Origin: JAAYPI01 sp963668615
GTDB lineage: Bacteria > Bacteroidota > Bacteroidia > Bacteroidales > Paludibacteraceae
Direction of reading: 5' to 3'
NCBI GenBank assembly: GCA_963668615.2
Contig: CAXXCL010000002.1
Location: 395,558 to 459,557 of the forward strand
Length of the DNA stretch: 64,000 nt
The position numbers and the translations under genes were made by a program. Under the pieces are notes generated by a model that was not told the DNA's origin, searched no databases, and saw only the letters and a list, made by a program, of their open reading frames with translations. How positions within the stretch are numbered: the stretch's first letter is position 1; each line of letters opens with the position of its first letter. Below, piece after piece: positions 54,348 to 63,385 of this stretch.

Positions 54348-55286
54348 ATGAATAACACAGCTCCTTTCAAAGTTTTTTCAGGTACAAATTCCAGATATCT
54401 AGCTGAAAAAATAAGTGCAAGTATTGGTTGCAAATTAGGCGAAATGAATATTCAGTATTTTGCTGATGGCGAGTTTGCCGTTTCTTACGAAGAATCCATT
54501 CGTGGTGATGAAGTATATTTAGTACAATCAACTTTCCCTAATTCTGACAATCTGATGGAATTACTTTTGATGATTGATGCAGCGAAACGTGCATCAGCTC
54601 GAAAAATTATTCCTGTTATTCCTTATTTTGGTTGGGCACGTCAAGATAGAAAGGATAAACCTCGCGTATCAATCGGAGCAAAATTGATAGCGGATATGCT
54701 TAGTGTTGCGGGCATTCAACGTGTTATCACGTTAGATTTACATGCAGACCAAATACAAGGTTTTTTTAATGTACCGGTAGATCACTTGTACGCATCATCT
54801 ATCTTTTTACCTCATATTCAATCGCTTCGTTTGAAGGATTTGGTTATAGCTTCTCCTGATGTGGGAGGATCAAAAAGAGCTAGCAGTTATGCTAAACATT
54901 TGGGAGCAGATTTGGTTTTGTGCCATAAATCTCGTGTAAAGGCAAATGAAGTAGAAGGCATTAAAATAATCGGGGAAGTAAAAGGGAAAAATGTTATCCT
55001 AATTGATGACATGGTTGATACAGCTGGAACAATCACTAAAGCTGCCGATATTATGATGGCGGAAGGAGCTATTTCTGTAAGAGCATTTGCTTCTCATGCT
55101 GTTCTTTCTAATCCAGCTATAGAACGTATCGAAAAGTCAAAATTGGTTGAGATTTATTTTACTGATTCAATCCCTGTAAAACAAAAAAGTGACAAAATTA
55201 AAATACTTTCCGTTGCCGATCTAATTGGTGAAACAATTGTTCGTGTCAACAAAAATGAATCAATAAGCTCTAGCTATTTACTTTAA
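54348..55286 (+). CDS. prs: ribose-phosphate pyrophosphokinase
   Basis: This 312-residue enzyme makes PRPP from ribose 5-phosphate and ATP for purine, pyrimidine, His and Trp synthesis. The flexible-loop signature RIVIPYFGWARQDRK appears here as IPVIPYFGWARQDRKDK. The divalent-metal site is DLHADQIQGFF, and the PRPP-binding loop is VILIDDMVDTAGTI. The length is standard class I. A good terminator at 55313-55344 follows. Confidence 0.97.
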   Translation: MNNTAPFKVFSGTNSRYLAEKISASIGCKLGEMNIQYFADGEFAVSYEESIRGDEVYLVQSTFPNSDNLMELLLMIDAAKRASARKIIPVIPYFGWARQDRKDKPRVSIGAKLIADMLSVAGIQRVITLDLHADQIQGFFNVPVDHLYASSIFLPHIQSLRLKDLVIASPDVGGSKRASSYAKHLGADLVLCHKSRVKANEVEGIKIIGEVKGKNVILIDDMVDTAGTITKAADIMMAEGAISVRAFASHAVLSNPAIERIEKSKLVEIYFTDSIPVKQKSDKIKILSVADLIGETIVRVNKNESISSSYLL

Positions 55287-55312
55287 TTAGAGATATAATA
55301 TTGTATAAACTT

Positions 55313-55344
55313 AGAAATAGCTACCTTTTTAGGTAGTTATTTCT
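55313..55344 (+). terminator. intrinsic terminator after prs
   Basis: A 14-bp stem (55313-55326 with 55331-55344, one G-T pair) has a 4-nt loop and is followed by TTATTT. It ends 13 nt before the rlmD start. Confidence 0.85.
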
Positions 55345-55357
55345 TTATTTAGCCAAA

Positions 55358-56764
55358 ATGAGAAATAAAAAGCCACTCCCCATTCTTGAAAACATTACAA
55401 TAACGGATGTCGCAGCTGAAGGTAAAGCAATAGCACGTTATAATGATATGGTTATCTTCATTCCGTACGTAGTTCCGGGAGATATTGTAGATATACAATT
55501 GGTTCGTAAGAAAAAAAACTTTGCAGAAGGAAGAGTTATCCAAATGCGTCAAGAATCTTCTATTCGGACACAACCATTCTGTGAACATTTTGGTATTTGT
55601 GGAGGCTGTAAATGGCAAAATCTACCTTACAACGAACAACTTCGTTACAAACAAAAACAAGTATCTGATAATTTAACTAGAATAGGAAAGGTTGAAAACC
55701 CTCCTATTTTACCTATTTTGGGATCTTCTGAAACAGTTTTTTATAGGAATAAATTGGAATTCACCTTTTCTGACAAGGCATGGCTTACCAAAGAAGAAAT
55801 GGATAAAGAGCCCGAAACAAAACAAACAAATGCTCTAGGATTTCATATTCCGGGAATGTTTGATAAAGTCTTACACATCAACAAATGTTGGTTACAAGAT
55901 GATATTTCCAATCAAATACGCCTTTCCATCCATCAATTTTGCCAAGAAAACGGTTACACATATTTCAACTTACGTAACCAATTCGGATTGATGCGTAACA
56001 TCATCGTACGAACCTCTTCTACCGGAGAAGTAATGCTTATCGTTGTTTTTTATGAAAAAGATGAAAAAAAATGGAATGCATTGTTAGAACATATTGCAAA
56101 TAAATTTCCAAAAATAACCTCGCTAATTTATATCCATAACCCAAAAGCAAACGACACTATTTTTGATCAAGAAGTGCATGTTTTCAAAGGTCATGATTTT
56201 ATTTACGAAGAGATGGATGGATTGCAATTCAAAATAGGTCCAAAATCATTCTATCAAACCAATAGCCATCAAGCTTATGAATTATATAAAGTTACTTGCG
56301 ATTTTGCTCAATTAAGTGGCAATGAATTGGTATATGATTTATATACAGGGACAGGTACTATTGCCAATTTTATTGCTAAAAAAGCAAAGCAAGTAATTGG
56401 TATTGAGTTTGTTCCGGAAGCTATAGAAGATGCAGAAGTAAATGCGAAACTAAACAATATAGCAAATACTTTGTTTTTTGCAGGAGACATGAAAAATGTG
56501 CTTACAGAAGATTTTATAAAACAATACGGAAAACCAGATGTAATCATTACTGACCCACCAAGAGCGGGTATGCATGATGATGTAATCAAAACCATATTGT
56601 TTGCGGCACCTAAAAAAATTGTTTATGTAAGTTGCAATCCTGCCACTCAAGCTAGAGATCTAACTTTGTTAAGCGAAAAATACAATCTTGTAAAATCTCA
56701 GCCGGTAGATATGTTCCCGCATACACATCATGTTGAAAATGTGATACTTTTAGAATTAATTTAA
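55358..56764 (+). CDS. rlmD: 23S rRNA (uracil-5-)-methyltransferase, RlmD/RumA type
   Basis: This 468-residue RNA m5U methylase starts with a TRAM domain (ITDVAAEGKAIARYNDMVIF). Four Cys consistent with a [4Fe-4S] cluster follow: three in CEHFGICGGC near residues 75 to 84, and one later in HINKCWLQ. The AdoMet domain has VYDLYTGTGTIANFIA and TDPPRAG, and the catalytic Cys is in YVSCNPATQARDL. Bacteroidota often carry one or two of these enzymes that may modify U747 and U1939; the exact position is not decidable here. ogt follows after 10 nt. Confidence 0.93.
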   Translation: MRNKKPLPILENITITDVAAEGKAIARYNDMVIFIPYVVPGDIVDIQLVRKKKNFAEGRVIQMRQESSIRTQPFCEHFGICGGCKWQNLPYNEQLRYKQKQVSDNLTRIGKVENPPILPILGSSETVFYRNKLEFTFSDKAWLTKEEMDKEPETKQTNALGFHIPGMFDKVLHINKCWLQDDISNQIRLSIHQFCQENGYTYFNLRNQFGLMRNIIVRTSSTGEVMLIVVFYEKDEKKWNALLEHIANKFPKITSLIYIHNPKANDTIFDQEVHVFKGHDFIYEEMDGLQFKIGPKSFYQTNSHQAYELYKVTCDFAQLSGNELVYDLYTGTGTIANFIAKKAKQVIGIEFVPEAIEDAEVNAKLNNIANTLFFAGDMKNVLTEDFIKQYGKPDVIITDPPRAGMHDDVIKTILFAAPKKIVYVSCNPATQARDLTLLSEKYNLVKSQPVDMFPHTHHVENVILLELI

Positions 56765-56774
56765 TATCTACTAA

Positions 56775-57269
56775 GTGAATTATTACGGTTACTACACCTC
56801 GCCTATTGGCATATTAAAAATAGAAGTTATAGACCAACATATTGTTGGTCTTGCTTTTGCTTTTAAGATATATCAATCATTTGAAAATGAGGTGGTTTTA
56901 CAATGCAAAAAAGAGTTAGATGAATATTTTAATGGTACTAGAGAAACTTTCAATGTTTCTACAAAAATAGTTAGTGGAACAGATTTTGAAATTTCTGTAT
57001 GGGAAGAACTAAAAAAAATACCGTACGGGAAAAGTCTTTCTTATCAAGATATTGCGAGAAAAATAGGCAATCCAAACGCCGCCAGAGCCATAGGAAATTC
57101 GAATCGAAAAAATCCCATTGTGATTATTTACCCTTGTCATCGAGTTATTCAAAAAAACGGAAAAATTGGCGGTTATATCGCTGGAAATACAGCAAAAAAA
57201 TATCTGCTAGAATTAGAACATGATTTTTTATTGAAGAAAATCAGCCCAAACAAAGCAATCTTGAAATGA
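56775..57269 (+). CDS. ogt: methylated-DNA--protein-cysteine methyltransferase
   Basis: This 164-residue suicide repair protein removes O6-alkyl groups from guanine. The acceptor Cys is in YPCHRVIQKNGKIGGY, and the helix-turn-helix segment PYGKSLSYQDIARKIGNPNAARAIG precedes it. The start is GTG at 56775, as MNYYGYYTSPIG matches the family and no ATG is near. The 3' end overlaps the convergent ispE gene by 42 nt (57228-57269), so the last 14 codons read opposite ispE. Confidence 0.92.
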   Translation: MNYYGYYTSPIGILKIEVIDQHIVGLAFAFKIYQSFENEVVLQCKKELDEYFNGTRETFNVSTKIVSGTDFEISVWEELKKIPYGKSLSYQDIARKIGNPNAARAIGNSNRKNPIVIIYPCHRVIQKNGKIGGYIAGNTAKKYLLELEHDFLLKKISPNKAILK

Positions 57270-58043
57270 CGTAGAGACATCTACCTTTTTATCAAAGATA
57301 CCGTATACTGACGAACCGGAACCTGACATAGAAGCGTACAACGCTCCTTGTTGATATAAAGCCTCTTTAATTGCAGCAATTGCAGGAAATTTTAAAAATA
57401 CACTTTTTTCAAAATCATTGACGACTATATCTTTCCATTCTGAAATGGATTTTTCAGATAAATTCAAAAGAGAAAAAGCTGATTTTTGCGGTTTTACACC
57501 ACTATAAGCATTGGACGTCGAAACATAAATAATTGGTTTAATAATGACAATGTAATATCCTTTAATAGAAATGTTTACATTTGAAAATATATTACCAATA
57601 CCAGAGGCGAAAACAGGTTTATCTAATACAAAGAATGGACAATCGGCTCCCAACTCTGCGGCAAATTTTTCTAAATCAATAGGAGTTAAATTAAGATTAA
57701 ACTCCTCATTCAACATCTTTAGCATAAAAGCAGCATCAGCAGATCCTCCACCCAAACCAGCACCAAAAGGAATGTTTTTTTCTAAAAAAATGTTCAAGGA
57801 AGGCAAGTGGTAGTCAGATGTTAGCAGATTATAAGCCTTTATAATCAAGTTATCATCAGTATTACCATCTATTTTAATACCTGAAATAAATAAAGAAGTT
57901 TCATCCCCTTTCGTTATTTCAAAACTTAACTTATCGCATAAGCCTATTGGATAGAAAATCGTTTCTATATTATGATAACCATCTGGACGTTTATCCGTAA
58001 TATTCAGACCTATATTTATTTTTGCATTGGGAAAAGAAACCAT
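57228..58043 (-). CDS. ispE: 4-diphosphocytidyl-2-C-methyl-D-erythritol kinase
   Basis: This GHMP kinase of the MEP isoprenoid pathway phosphorylates CDP-ME on its 2-hydroxyl. The N-terminal NAKINIGLNITDKRPDGYHNIET, the ATP loop PFGAGLGGGSADAAF and the C-terminal SMSGSGSSVYGIF are diagnostic. The frame is open from 58082, but a -7 element (58062-58069) lies in that extension, so ATG 58043 (MVSFPNAKIN) is used, giving 271 residues. It overlaps ogt at the 3' ends by 42 nt and is divergent from dnaB. Confidence 0.95.
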   Translation of the reverse strand: MVSFPNAKINIGLNITDKRPDGYHNIETIFYPIGLCDKLSFEITKGDETSLFISGIKIDGNTDDNLIIKAYNLLTSDYHLPSLNIFLEKNIPFGAGLGGGSADAAFMLKMLNEEFNLNLTPIDLEKFAAELGADCPFFVLDKPVFASGIGNIFSNVNISIKGYYIVIIKPIIYVSTSNAYSGVKPQKSAFSLLNLSEKSISEWKDIVVNDFEKSVFLKFPAIAAIKEALYQQGALYASMSGSGSSVYGIFDKKVDVSTSFQDCFVWADFLQ

Positions 58044-58061
58044 AAGTACTTTTTTATGTGG

Positions 58062-58069
58062 CAAAGGTA
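58062..58069 (-). promoter_or_regulatory. predicted -7 element of ispE
   Basis: The minus-strand TACCTTTG is an exact consensus match 18 nt before ATG 58043. Confidence 0.55.
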
Positions 58070-58135
58070 AAATATTTATCAAAAATATAATCTAAAGTGT
58101 TCAACGATTCCTTTTCAAAAGTTAGAAATATTTCC

Positions 58136-58143
58136 TATTTTTG
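58136..58143 (+). promoter_or_regulatory. predicted -7 element of dnaB
   Basis: TATTTTTG matches TAnnTTTG, 19 nt before the dnaB ATG. Confidence 0.5.
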
Positions 58144-58162
58144 AGCCTTAATACAATATTTC

Positions 58163-59683
58163 ATGGAAGGCACAAGAAAGACAAAAAAATACAAACCCGA
58201 ATACGGCAAAGTTGCAGATTCTGTAATCGCTGAATTTGGAGGAAAACTTCCCCCACAAGCCCTTGAATTGGAAGAAGTTGTTCTTGGTGCATTGATGTTA
58301 GAAAAAGATGCCTATTCCGTTGTATCAGAGTTTCTTAAACCTGAATGTTTCTACAAAGAATCTCACCAAAATATCTATACGGCAATTACCAATTTGGCTC
58401 TCAATCAGGAACCTATTGATATGCTTACGGTTACTCAGCAATTGAAAAAGATTGGTAAATTGGAAGAAGTTGGTGGACAAGCATTTCTTTCAGAACTTAC
58501 CGGCAAAGTTGCATCAGCTGCAAATATTGAGTATCATGCCCAAATTATTGTACAAAAATATTTAGCTCGTGAACTTATCCGCGTTTCTTCTGATATCCAA
58601 ACTAAAGCATTTGACGAAAAAACCGATGTTGATGAGTTAATGCAAGATGCTGAAGGACAACTATTTGAGATAACACAACGAAATCTGAAAAAAGATGTTA
58701 CGCACATTGGTCCTATTATTACTGAAGCCATTGATTTAATACAAGCCGCAGCCAATCGACCAGATGGATTTACGGGAATACCTTCCGGATTCAACTATCT
58801 AGACCAAATTACTTCCGGATGGCAAAAATCAGATTTAATCATTATAGCTGCTCGTCCAGCCATGGGAAAAACCGCTTTCGTGCTTTCTATGGCAAAAAAT
58901 ATGGCTGTAGAGTATAATTTTCCAGTCGCTATTTTCTCATTGGAAATGTCCAATGTCCAATTAGTTAATCGTTTAATAGTTAACGTTTCTGAAATTGAAG
59001 GCGAAAAAATCAAGCATGGAAAATTAGCTAATTTTGAATGGGAACAACTACATTCGCGGACATCACAACTTTTAAATGCCCCTATTTTCATCGATGATAC
59101 TCCTAGCTTATCTGTATTTGAGCTACGAACAAAAGCTCGTAGATTGGTTAAAGAACAAAAGATTCAATGTATTATCATCGACTATCTGCAATTAATGAAT
59201 GCTAGCGGAATGAATTACGGAAGTCGAGAACAAGAAGTCAGCATGATATCACGTTCATTAAAAGGATTGGCAAAAGAGCTTAACATTCCGATTATTGCTC
59301 TATCCCAATTAAATCGTGGAGTTGAAGGCAGAACTGGAGCTGATAAGAGACCTCAATTATCCGACTTGCGTGAATCTGGTGCTATCGAACAAGATGCCGA
59401 TATGGTCCTTTTTATACACAGACCTGAATATTACAAAATAACACAAGATGAAAATGGAAATTCCCTTTTAGGTATTGCTGAAATCATTATTGCTAAGCAC
59501 AGAAATGGTTCTACAGATGATATCCGTTTAAAATTCACCAAAGAATTCATTAAATTTGAAAATATTGGTGAAAATACCAATGATTTTTCTGAGTTTCAAA
59601 GCAAAGTAAGCCGCACAAATGAGAATGATTTCTTGACAGAATCAAATATCGGGCTTCCACCTCAAAATGATTATCCTTTTTAA
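58163..59683 (+). CDS. dnaB: replicative DNA helicase DnaB
   Basis: This 506-residue hexameric helicase unwinds DNA at the replication fork. The N-terminal domain (PPQALELEEVVLGALML) interacts with primase. The RecA-like motor has Walker A AARPAMGKTAF near residues 231 to 241 and Walker B with CIIIDYLQLM. The arginine-finger region and the C-terminal IIIAKHRNGSTDDIRLKF follow. No intein is present, although Walker A of DnaB is a frequent intein site. The iorA fragment begins 23 nt downstream. Confidence 0.97.
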   Translation: MEGTRKTKKYKPEYGKVADSVIAEFGGKLPPQALELEEVVLGALMLEKDAYSVVSEFLKPECFYKESHQNIYTAITNLALNQEPIDMLTVTQQLKKIGKLEEVGGQAFLSELTGKVASAANIEYHAQIIVQKYLARELIRVSSDIQTKAFDEKTDVDELMQDAEGQLFEITQRNLKKDVTHIGPIITEAIDLIQAAANRPDGFTGIPSGFNYLDQITSGWQKSDLIIIAARPAMGKTAFVLSMAKNMAVEYNFPVAIFSLEMSNVQLVNRLIVNVSEIEGEKIKHGKLANFEWEQLHSRTSQLLNAPIFIDDTPSLSVFELRTKARRLVKEQKIQCIIIDYLQLMNASGMNYGSREQEVSMISRSLKGLAKELNIPIIALSQLNRGVEGRTGADKRPQLSDLRESGAIEQDADMVLFIHRPEYYKITQDENGNSLLGIAEIIIAKHRNGSTDDIRLKFTKEFIKFENIGENTNDFSEFQSKVSRTNENDFLTESNIGLPPQNDYPF

Positions 59684-59706
59684 TTAATAAAGACGAACAT
59701 ATAGTT

Positions 59707-60940
59707 ATGCAAAATTTACTTTTACTCGCAGATGAAGCCATAGCTCAAGGTGCTATTGATGGCGGTTTGTCTGGCGTTTATGCATATCCGGGTACCCCTT
59801 CCACTGAAATCACCGAATATATCCAACAGTCGAAAGAAGCACGAGAAAAAAACATTCATAGTCAATGGTCAGTAAATGAAAAAACTGCCATGGAAACAGC
59901 GATGGGCTTATCTTTTGTGGGCAAAAGAGCACTTGTGTGTATGAAACATGTCGGATTAAATGTTGCAGCTGACCCGTTTATGAATGCGGCAATTACCGGC
60001 ATTAACGGAGGTCTTTTGGTACTCTCTGCAGATGACCCTTCTATGCATTCATCTCAAAACGAGCAAGACTCACGTTTTTATGCTAAGTTTGCTCTTCTAC
60101 CCGTATTGGAACCTTCCAGCCAGCAAGAAGCTTATGACATGGCTTATGAAGGATTTGCATTATCCGAAAAAATAGGCTACCCTATTTTGCTACGTATTAC
60201 CACCAGATTGGCTCATTCAAGAGCAGGAATTGTAAGGAGAAAGCAAATAAAACAAAACAATTTAAATTTACCTATAGATAGAAAACAATATATATTATTA
60301 CCTGCGATTGCACGTTTGAGATATAATAAGCTACTCTCTTCGCAATCAATTTTTGAGGATTATTCTGAAAAATCAACTTTCAATCAATATTTCGACGGAA
60401 ATAACAAAAAAATGGGGATTATAACTTGTGGTATTGCCTATAACTACGTTATGGAAAATTTTCCGAATGGTTGTGATTACCCCCTATTAAAAATTGGACA
60501 ATACCCTATTCCTAGCAAAAAAATACAGAAACTAATTGATGAATGTGAAAGTATTTTAGTTTGCGAAGAAGGATATCCTTTGGTTGAAGAATTATTAAAG
60601 GGATTTACGGGAAAAGGTCTTTCAATAAAAGGGCGACTCGACGGAACATTGCCCCGTCAGGGAGAACTTAATCCAGACATCGTTGCACAAGCATTTGGTA
60701 TGAGACCCAATAGGAATACAATTATTCCACAAATTGTCAAAATGCGTCCTCCTTCTCTTTGCCAGGGATGCGGACATAGAGATGTATATGAAGCATTGAA
60801 TGATGTAATGAAAAACTATCCGCAGGGACGAGTTTTTAGCGATATCGGTTGTTACACATTAGGAGCTTTACCTCCTTTTGCAGCTATCGATTCTTGTTTG
60901 GATATGGGAGCCTCTATAACGATGGCAAAAGGTGCTGCTA
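59707..60940 (+). pseudogene. iorA: indolepyruvate:ferredoxin oxidoreductase alpha subunit, 3' end lost at the sequence join
   Basis: IorA oxidises aryl pyruvates (from Trp, Phe, Tyr) to aryl acetyl-CoA and reduces ferredoxin; it works with IorB. The first 411 residues look sound: AYPGTPSTEITEYI, VNEKTAMETAMGLSFVGKRALV and the NEQDSRFYAKFA block, then CQGCGHRDVYEAL and FSDIGCYTLGALPPF of the TPP domain. After MAKGAA, where the family continues with a TPP/Mg-binding segment, the sequence changes to unrelated G+C-rich DNA. About 120 residues are missing. The remaining open frame to 60987 is an artefact. The gene is probably whole in the real genome; the break coincides with the join. Confidence 0.9.
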
Positions 60941-60946
60941 CCGCGA
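60936..60946. other. join between Bacteroidota and Verrucomicrobiota-like DNA
   Basis: To the left the sequence is AT-rich iorA; to the right it is G+C-rich hpnJ-like. Both genes are cut at this point and neither reading frame makes sense across it. The short GCTGCTACCGCG at the join may be a microhomology that linked two genomes in assembly. There are no inverted repeats, target duplication or integrase nearby. Confidence 0.9.
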
Positions 60947-61952
60947 CCGCGCCGGGGAGCTGCATCACAACCCGGAGCGGGCACTGATCGAGAACCTCGA
61001 CGCCTTGCCGTGGGTCGTGGACGTCTATAAGCGCGACTTGCAGATCGAAAAGTACTCCATTGGCTACCTTCAGGAGCCCTACGTCTCGGTCTATGCCGGA
61101 CGCGGCTGTCCCGCCCAGTGCATTTTCTGCCTCTGGCCCCAGACCATCGGCGGCCATCGCTACCGGGTCCGCAGCCCCGACAACGTCGCGGGCGAGATTG
61201 CCCACGCCACCAAGCTCTTCCCGCAATGCCAGGAGTACTTCTTCGACGACGACACCTTCACCGCCAACATGCCGCGGGCGCGGGAGATCGCCAAGCGCCT
61301 GAAGAAGATCGGCGTGACCTGGTCGGCCAGCAGCCGGGCCAATGTCCCCTACGACACCCTCAAGGACCTCAAGGACGGCGGCCTGCGCTGCCTCATGGTC
61401 GGCTACGAGACGGGCAACCCCGAGATCCTCAAGCGCATCAAGAAAGGCATCACCATCGAGGGCGCCAAGGAATTCACCCGGCACTGCAAGCAGCTTGGCA
61501 TCGCGATCCATGGCACCTTCATGCTGGGCCTGCCGGTCGAGACCCACGAGACCATCGCTCAGACTATCGCCTACGCCAAAGAATTGGACGTTTTCAGCAT
61601 CCAGGTCTCCCTGGCCGCTCCCTACCCCGGCACCGAACTCTATGAATTGGCCCACCAGAACGGCTGGTTCACCCGCCAGGACAAGTCGGCCATTCTCCAC
61701 CAAGACGGCCTGCAAGATTCCACCCTCGGCTACCCCGGCCTGACCAAGGAAGAGATCTTCGAGGCGGTGGACCGGTTCTATCGCGAGTATTACCTGCGCC
61801 CCAAGCCGATCCTGCGCATCATCAAGACCATGTTGCAGGACAAAGACGTTTTTGTCCGCCGCTGCCGGGAGGGCTGGGAGTTCTTCCGCACCTTGCGTCA
61901 GCGCAAGGAAGACCTCGCCACGACTCGCGCCGCCCAACCCGCCGCCTGCTGA
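60945..61952 (+). pseudogene. hpnJ: HpnJ-like B12/radical SAM protein, 5' end lost at the sequence join
   Basis: These 335 residues are the C-terminal two-thirds of a radical SAM enzyme that matches HpnJ, which is needed for the cyclitol-ether head group of bacteriohopanepolyols. The cluster motif is GCPAQCIFCLWPQTIGGHRY (CxxxCxxC). FFDDDTFTANMPRAREIAK, VGYETGNPEILKRIKKG and QVSLAAPYPGTELYELA are close to family blocks. The N-terminal cobalamin-binding-type domain and start are missing. Upstream codons in the frame come from iorA DNA and are not part of it. A second radical SAM gene follows 11 nt later. Confidence 0.85.
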
Positions 61953-61963
61953 GACGCCCGGCC

Positions 61964-63181
61964 ATGAAGCGGTCCCAGCGTGGCGGTCCAGGGGCTCGCG
62001 CCGCTGAGGCCCGCGCGGCGGAGCGCACCTCCCCGCCTGCCACCGCAAGACCCACCCTCGAACCCAAGACCGGGACAGAGTTGCGTCCGCCGCGCAAGGG
62101 GGTGTGGCGACTCTTGGGAGAAATCCTCGATCACGCCGGGCCGGGGTATCTGCAGTTTGCCATCACCAACCGGTGCAACGCGCGGTGCGGCTTCTGCCAC
62201 TACGCCCTCCAGCGCTTGCCGGCGGCGGAACGTCGGAGCGTGACGCTAGCCCAAGCGCGCCGGGTGGTGGACCTGGCGGTGCGCAACCACATTGGCTACC
62301 TGTTGTTTGTCGGGGGCGAACCACTGCTCCACCCCGACCTGCTGTCCATGGTGCGCTACGCGGCGGAGCGGGGCCTGCATCCCATGATCTGCACCAACGG
62401 CCAGCTCTGGACGGACCGGTCCATCCGCCAGTTCGCCGCCAACGGCCTGAGCAGTGTCATCATGTCGCTGGACACCCATGACGCCGCCCAGCATGAAGCG
62501 CACCGGGGTCTGCCCGGCAATTGCCGCGCCCTGGCCCGCGCCAACCAGCTCTTCGCCGAATGTGGTCTGCAAACCACCGCCAGCATCACGGCCAGCAAGC
62601 TGATCGAGGACTATGAGCGGCTGCCCGAGTTCCTCGCTTCCCTCGGCTTCACCAGTTGCACCTTCAGTTACCCCATCTCGGCCCTGGCCTCGAGCTGCTT
62701 GAGCTACGGCAGCTCGGGCTCGGTCAGCTACACCCCGCGGGAACTGCTGGTGGTCTTCGACCGCATCCAACGCCTCAAGGACAACGGCCGTTGCCTGGTC
62801 CTCAACCCCTCCGCCTCGCTGGCCGACATGTGCCGCCACCTCCGGGGCGAGCCGGAACGGTTCGGCTGCCTGGCCGGCTACAAGTATTTCTATCTCGACT
62901 GGAACCTCGCTCTCTACCGCTGCCACCATTGGGCGACTCCGCTCTGCCACGTCGAAGAGTGGGAGACCACCACCTCGGTGCGCGACGGTTGTACCCGTTG
63001 CATGATCGATTGTTATCGCGACCCAAGCGTGCTCCAGTTTAGCGCCGTCAGCGCCCACGAAACCTGGCGTCACCTCAAGCAGGGCCGTCTGCTGGCGGCC
63101 GCCCGCACCGTCCTGGACTCCCGCAACCTCACCTCGCTGCTGGCCGTCTGGGAGAACCGGCGCTGGGTGACTCGGGTGTAA
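61964..63181 (+). CDS. radical SAM protein with C-terminal Cys-rich segment
   Basis: This 405-residue protein has a low-complexity Ala/Arg/Pro start (residues 1 to about 45), then a radical SAM core. The cluster motif is TNRCNARCGFCHYAL near residue 70, the GGEP motif is VGGEPLLHPDLL, and ICTNGQLW follows. The C-terminus CHHWATP and DGCTRCMIDCYRDPS has Cys spacing like SPASM or HpnH-type extra cluster sites. It is 11 nt after the hpnJ-like gene, so it may modify the same hopanoid or another lipid head group. The first 40 residues may be untranslated, and a later start is possible. Confidence 0.85.
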   Translation: MKRSQRGGPGARAAEARAAERTSPPATARPTLEPKTGTELRPPRKGVWRLLGEILDHAGPGYLQFAITNRCNARCGFCHYALQRLPAAERRSVTLAQARRVVDLAVRNHIGYLLFVGGEPLLHPDLLSMVRYAAERGLHPMICTNGQLWTDRSIRQFAANGLSSVIMSLDTHDAAQHEAHRGLPGNCRALARANQLFAECGLQTTASITASKLIEDYERLPEFLASLGFTSCTFSYPISALASSCLSYGSSGSVSYTPRELLVVFDRIQRLKDNGRCLVLNPSASLADMCRHLRGEPERFGCLAGYKYFYLDWNLALYRCHHWATPLCHVEEWETTTSVRDGCTRCMIDCYRDPSVLQFSAVSAHETWRHLKQGRLLAAARTVLDSRNLTSLLAVWENRRWVTRV

Positions 63182-63210
63182 GAGCCTCGGTGAAAGCGCC
63201 CAACGGCCCC

Positions 63211-63235
63211 GCAGCAGCCGAGGTCACGAGGCTCT
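63211..63235 (+). repeat. 25-nt intergenic repeat, copy A
   Basis: This is identical over 25 nt to the copy at 63361-63385. It begins GCAGCAGCCGAGG and ends CGAGGCTCT. Confidence 0.9.
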
Positions 63236-63284
63236 GTTCTTGTCACGATTGGGCGCAAGGAAAGGCCCGGGGTGGGAAGGAGTT

Positions 63285-63309
63285 GGAGCCTCCTTACGTC
63301 GGCTGCTAC
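63285..63309 (-). repeat. 25-nt intergenic repeat, inverted diverged copy
   Basis: The reverse complement matches copy A at about 20 of 25 positions. It lies between the two direct copies. Confidence 0.7.
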
Positions 63310-63335
63310 GAGAGGATGGCGACGGGTCGTAGCGG

Positions 63336-63359
63336 AGCCGTGGCGGCTGCGCCACGGCT
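63336..63359. repeat. 9-bp stem hairpin within the repeat cluster
   Basis: AGCCGTGGC (63336-63344) pairs exactly with GCCACGGCT (63351-63359) around a 6-nt loop. It is followed directly by repeat copy B and has no T-run, so it is not a normal terminator. Confidence 0.7.
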
Positions 63360-63360
63360 T

Positions 63361-63385
63361 GCAGCAGCCGAGGTCACGAGGCTCT
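63361..63385 (+). repeat. 25-nt intergenic repeat, copy B
   Basis: This is an exact second copy of 63211-63235, 9 nt upstream of the stop codon of the converging gene. Confidence 0.9.

Noticed and set aside
60849..61952. A gene fusion joining iorA DNA to a radical SAM enzyme
   Set aside because: The first 32 codons come from a different frame of iorA and have no family match; the fusion is an accident of the join.
60852..62048. A 398-residue minus-strand frame, and similar long minus-strand frames at 62246-63073
   Set aside because: Long antisense frames are expected in G+C-rich DNA. Their sequences are Gly/Ala/Arg/Val-rich with no family pattern and lie opposite clear radical SAM genes.
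63211..63385. CRISPR array
   Set aside because: Only two exact repeats of 25 nt with a 125-nt gap, plus an inverted copy; repeat orientation and spacing do not fit a CRISPR.
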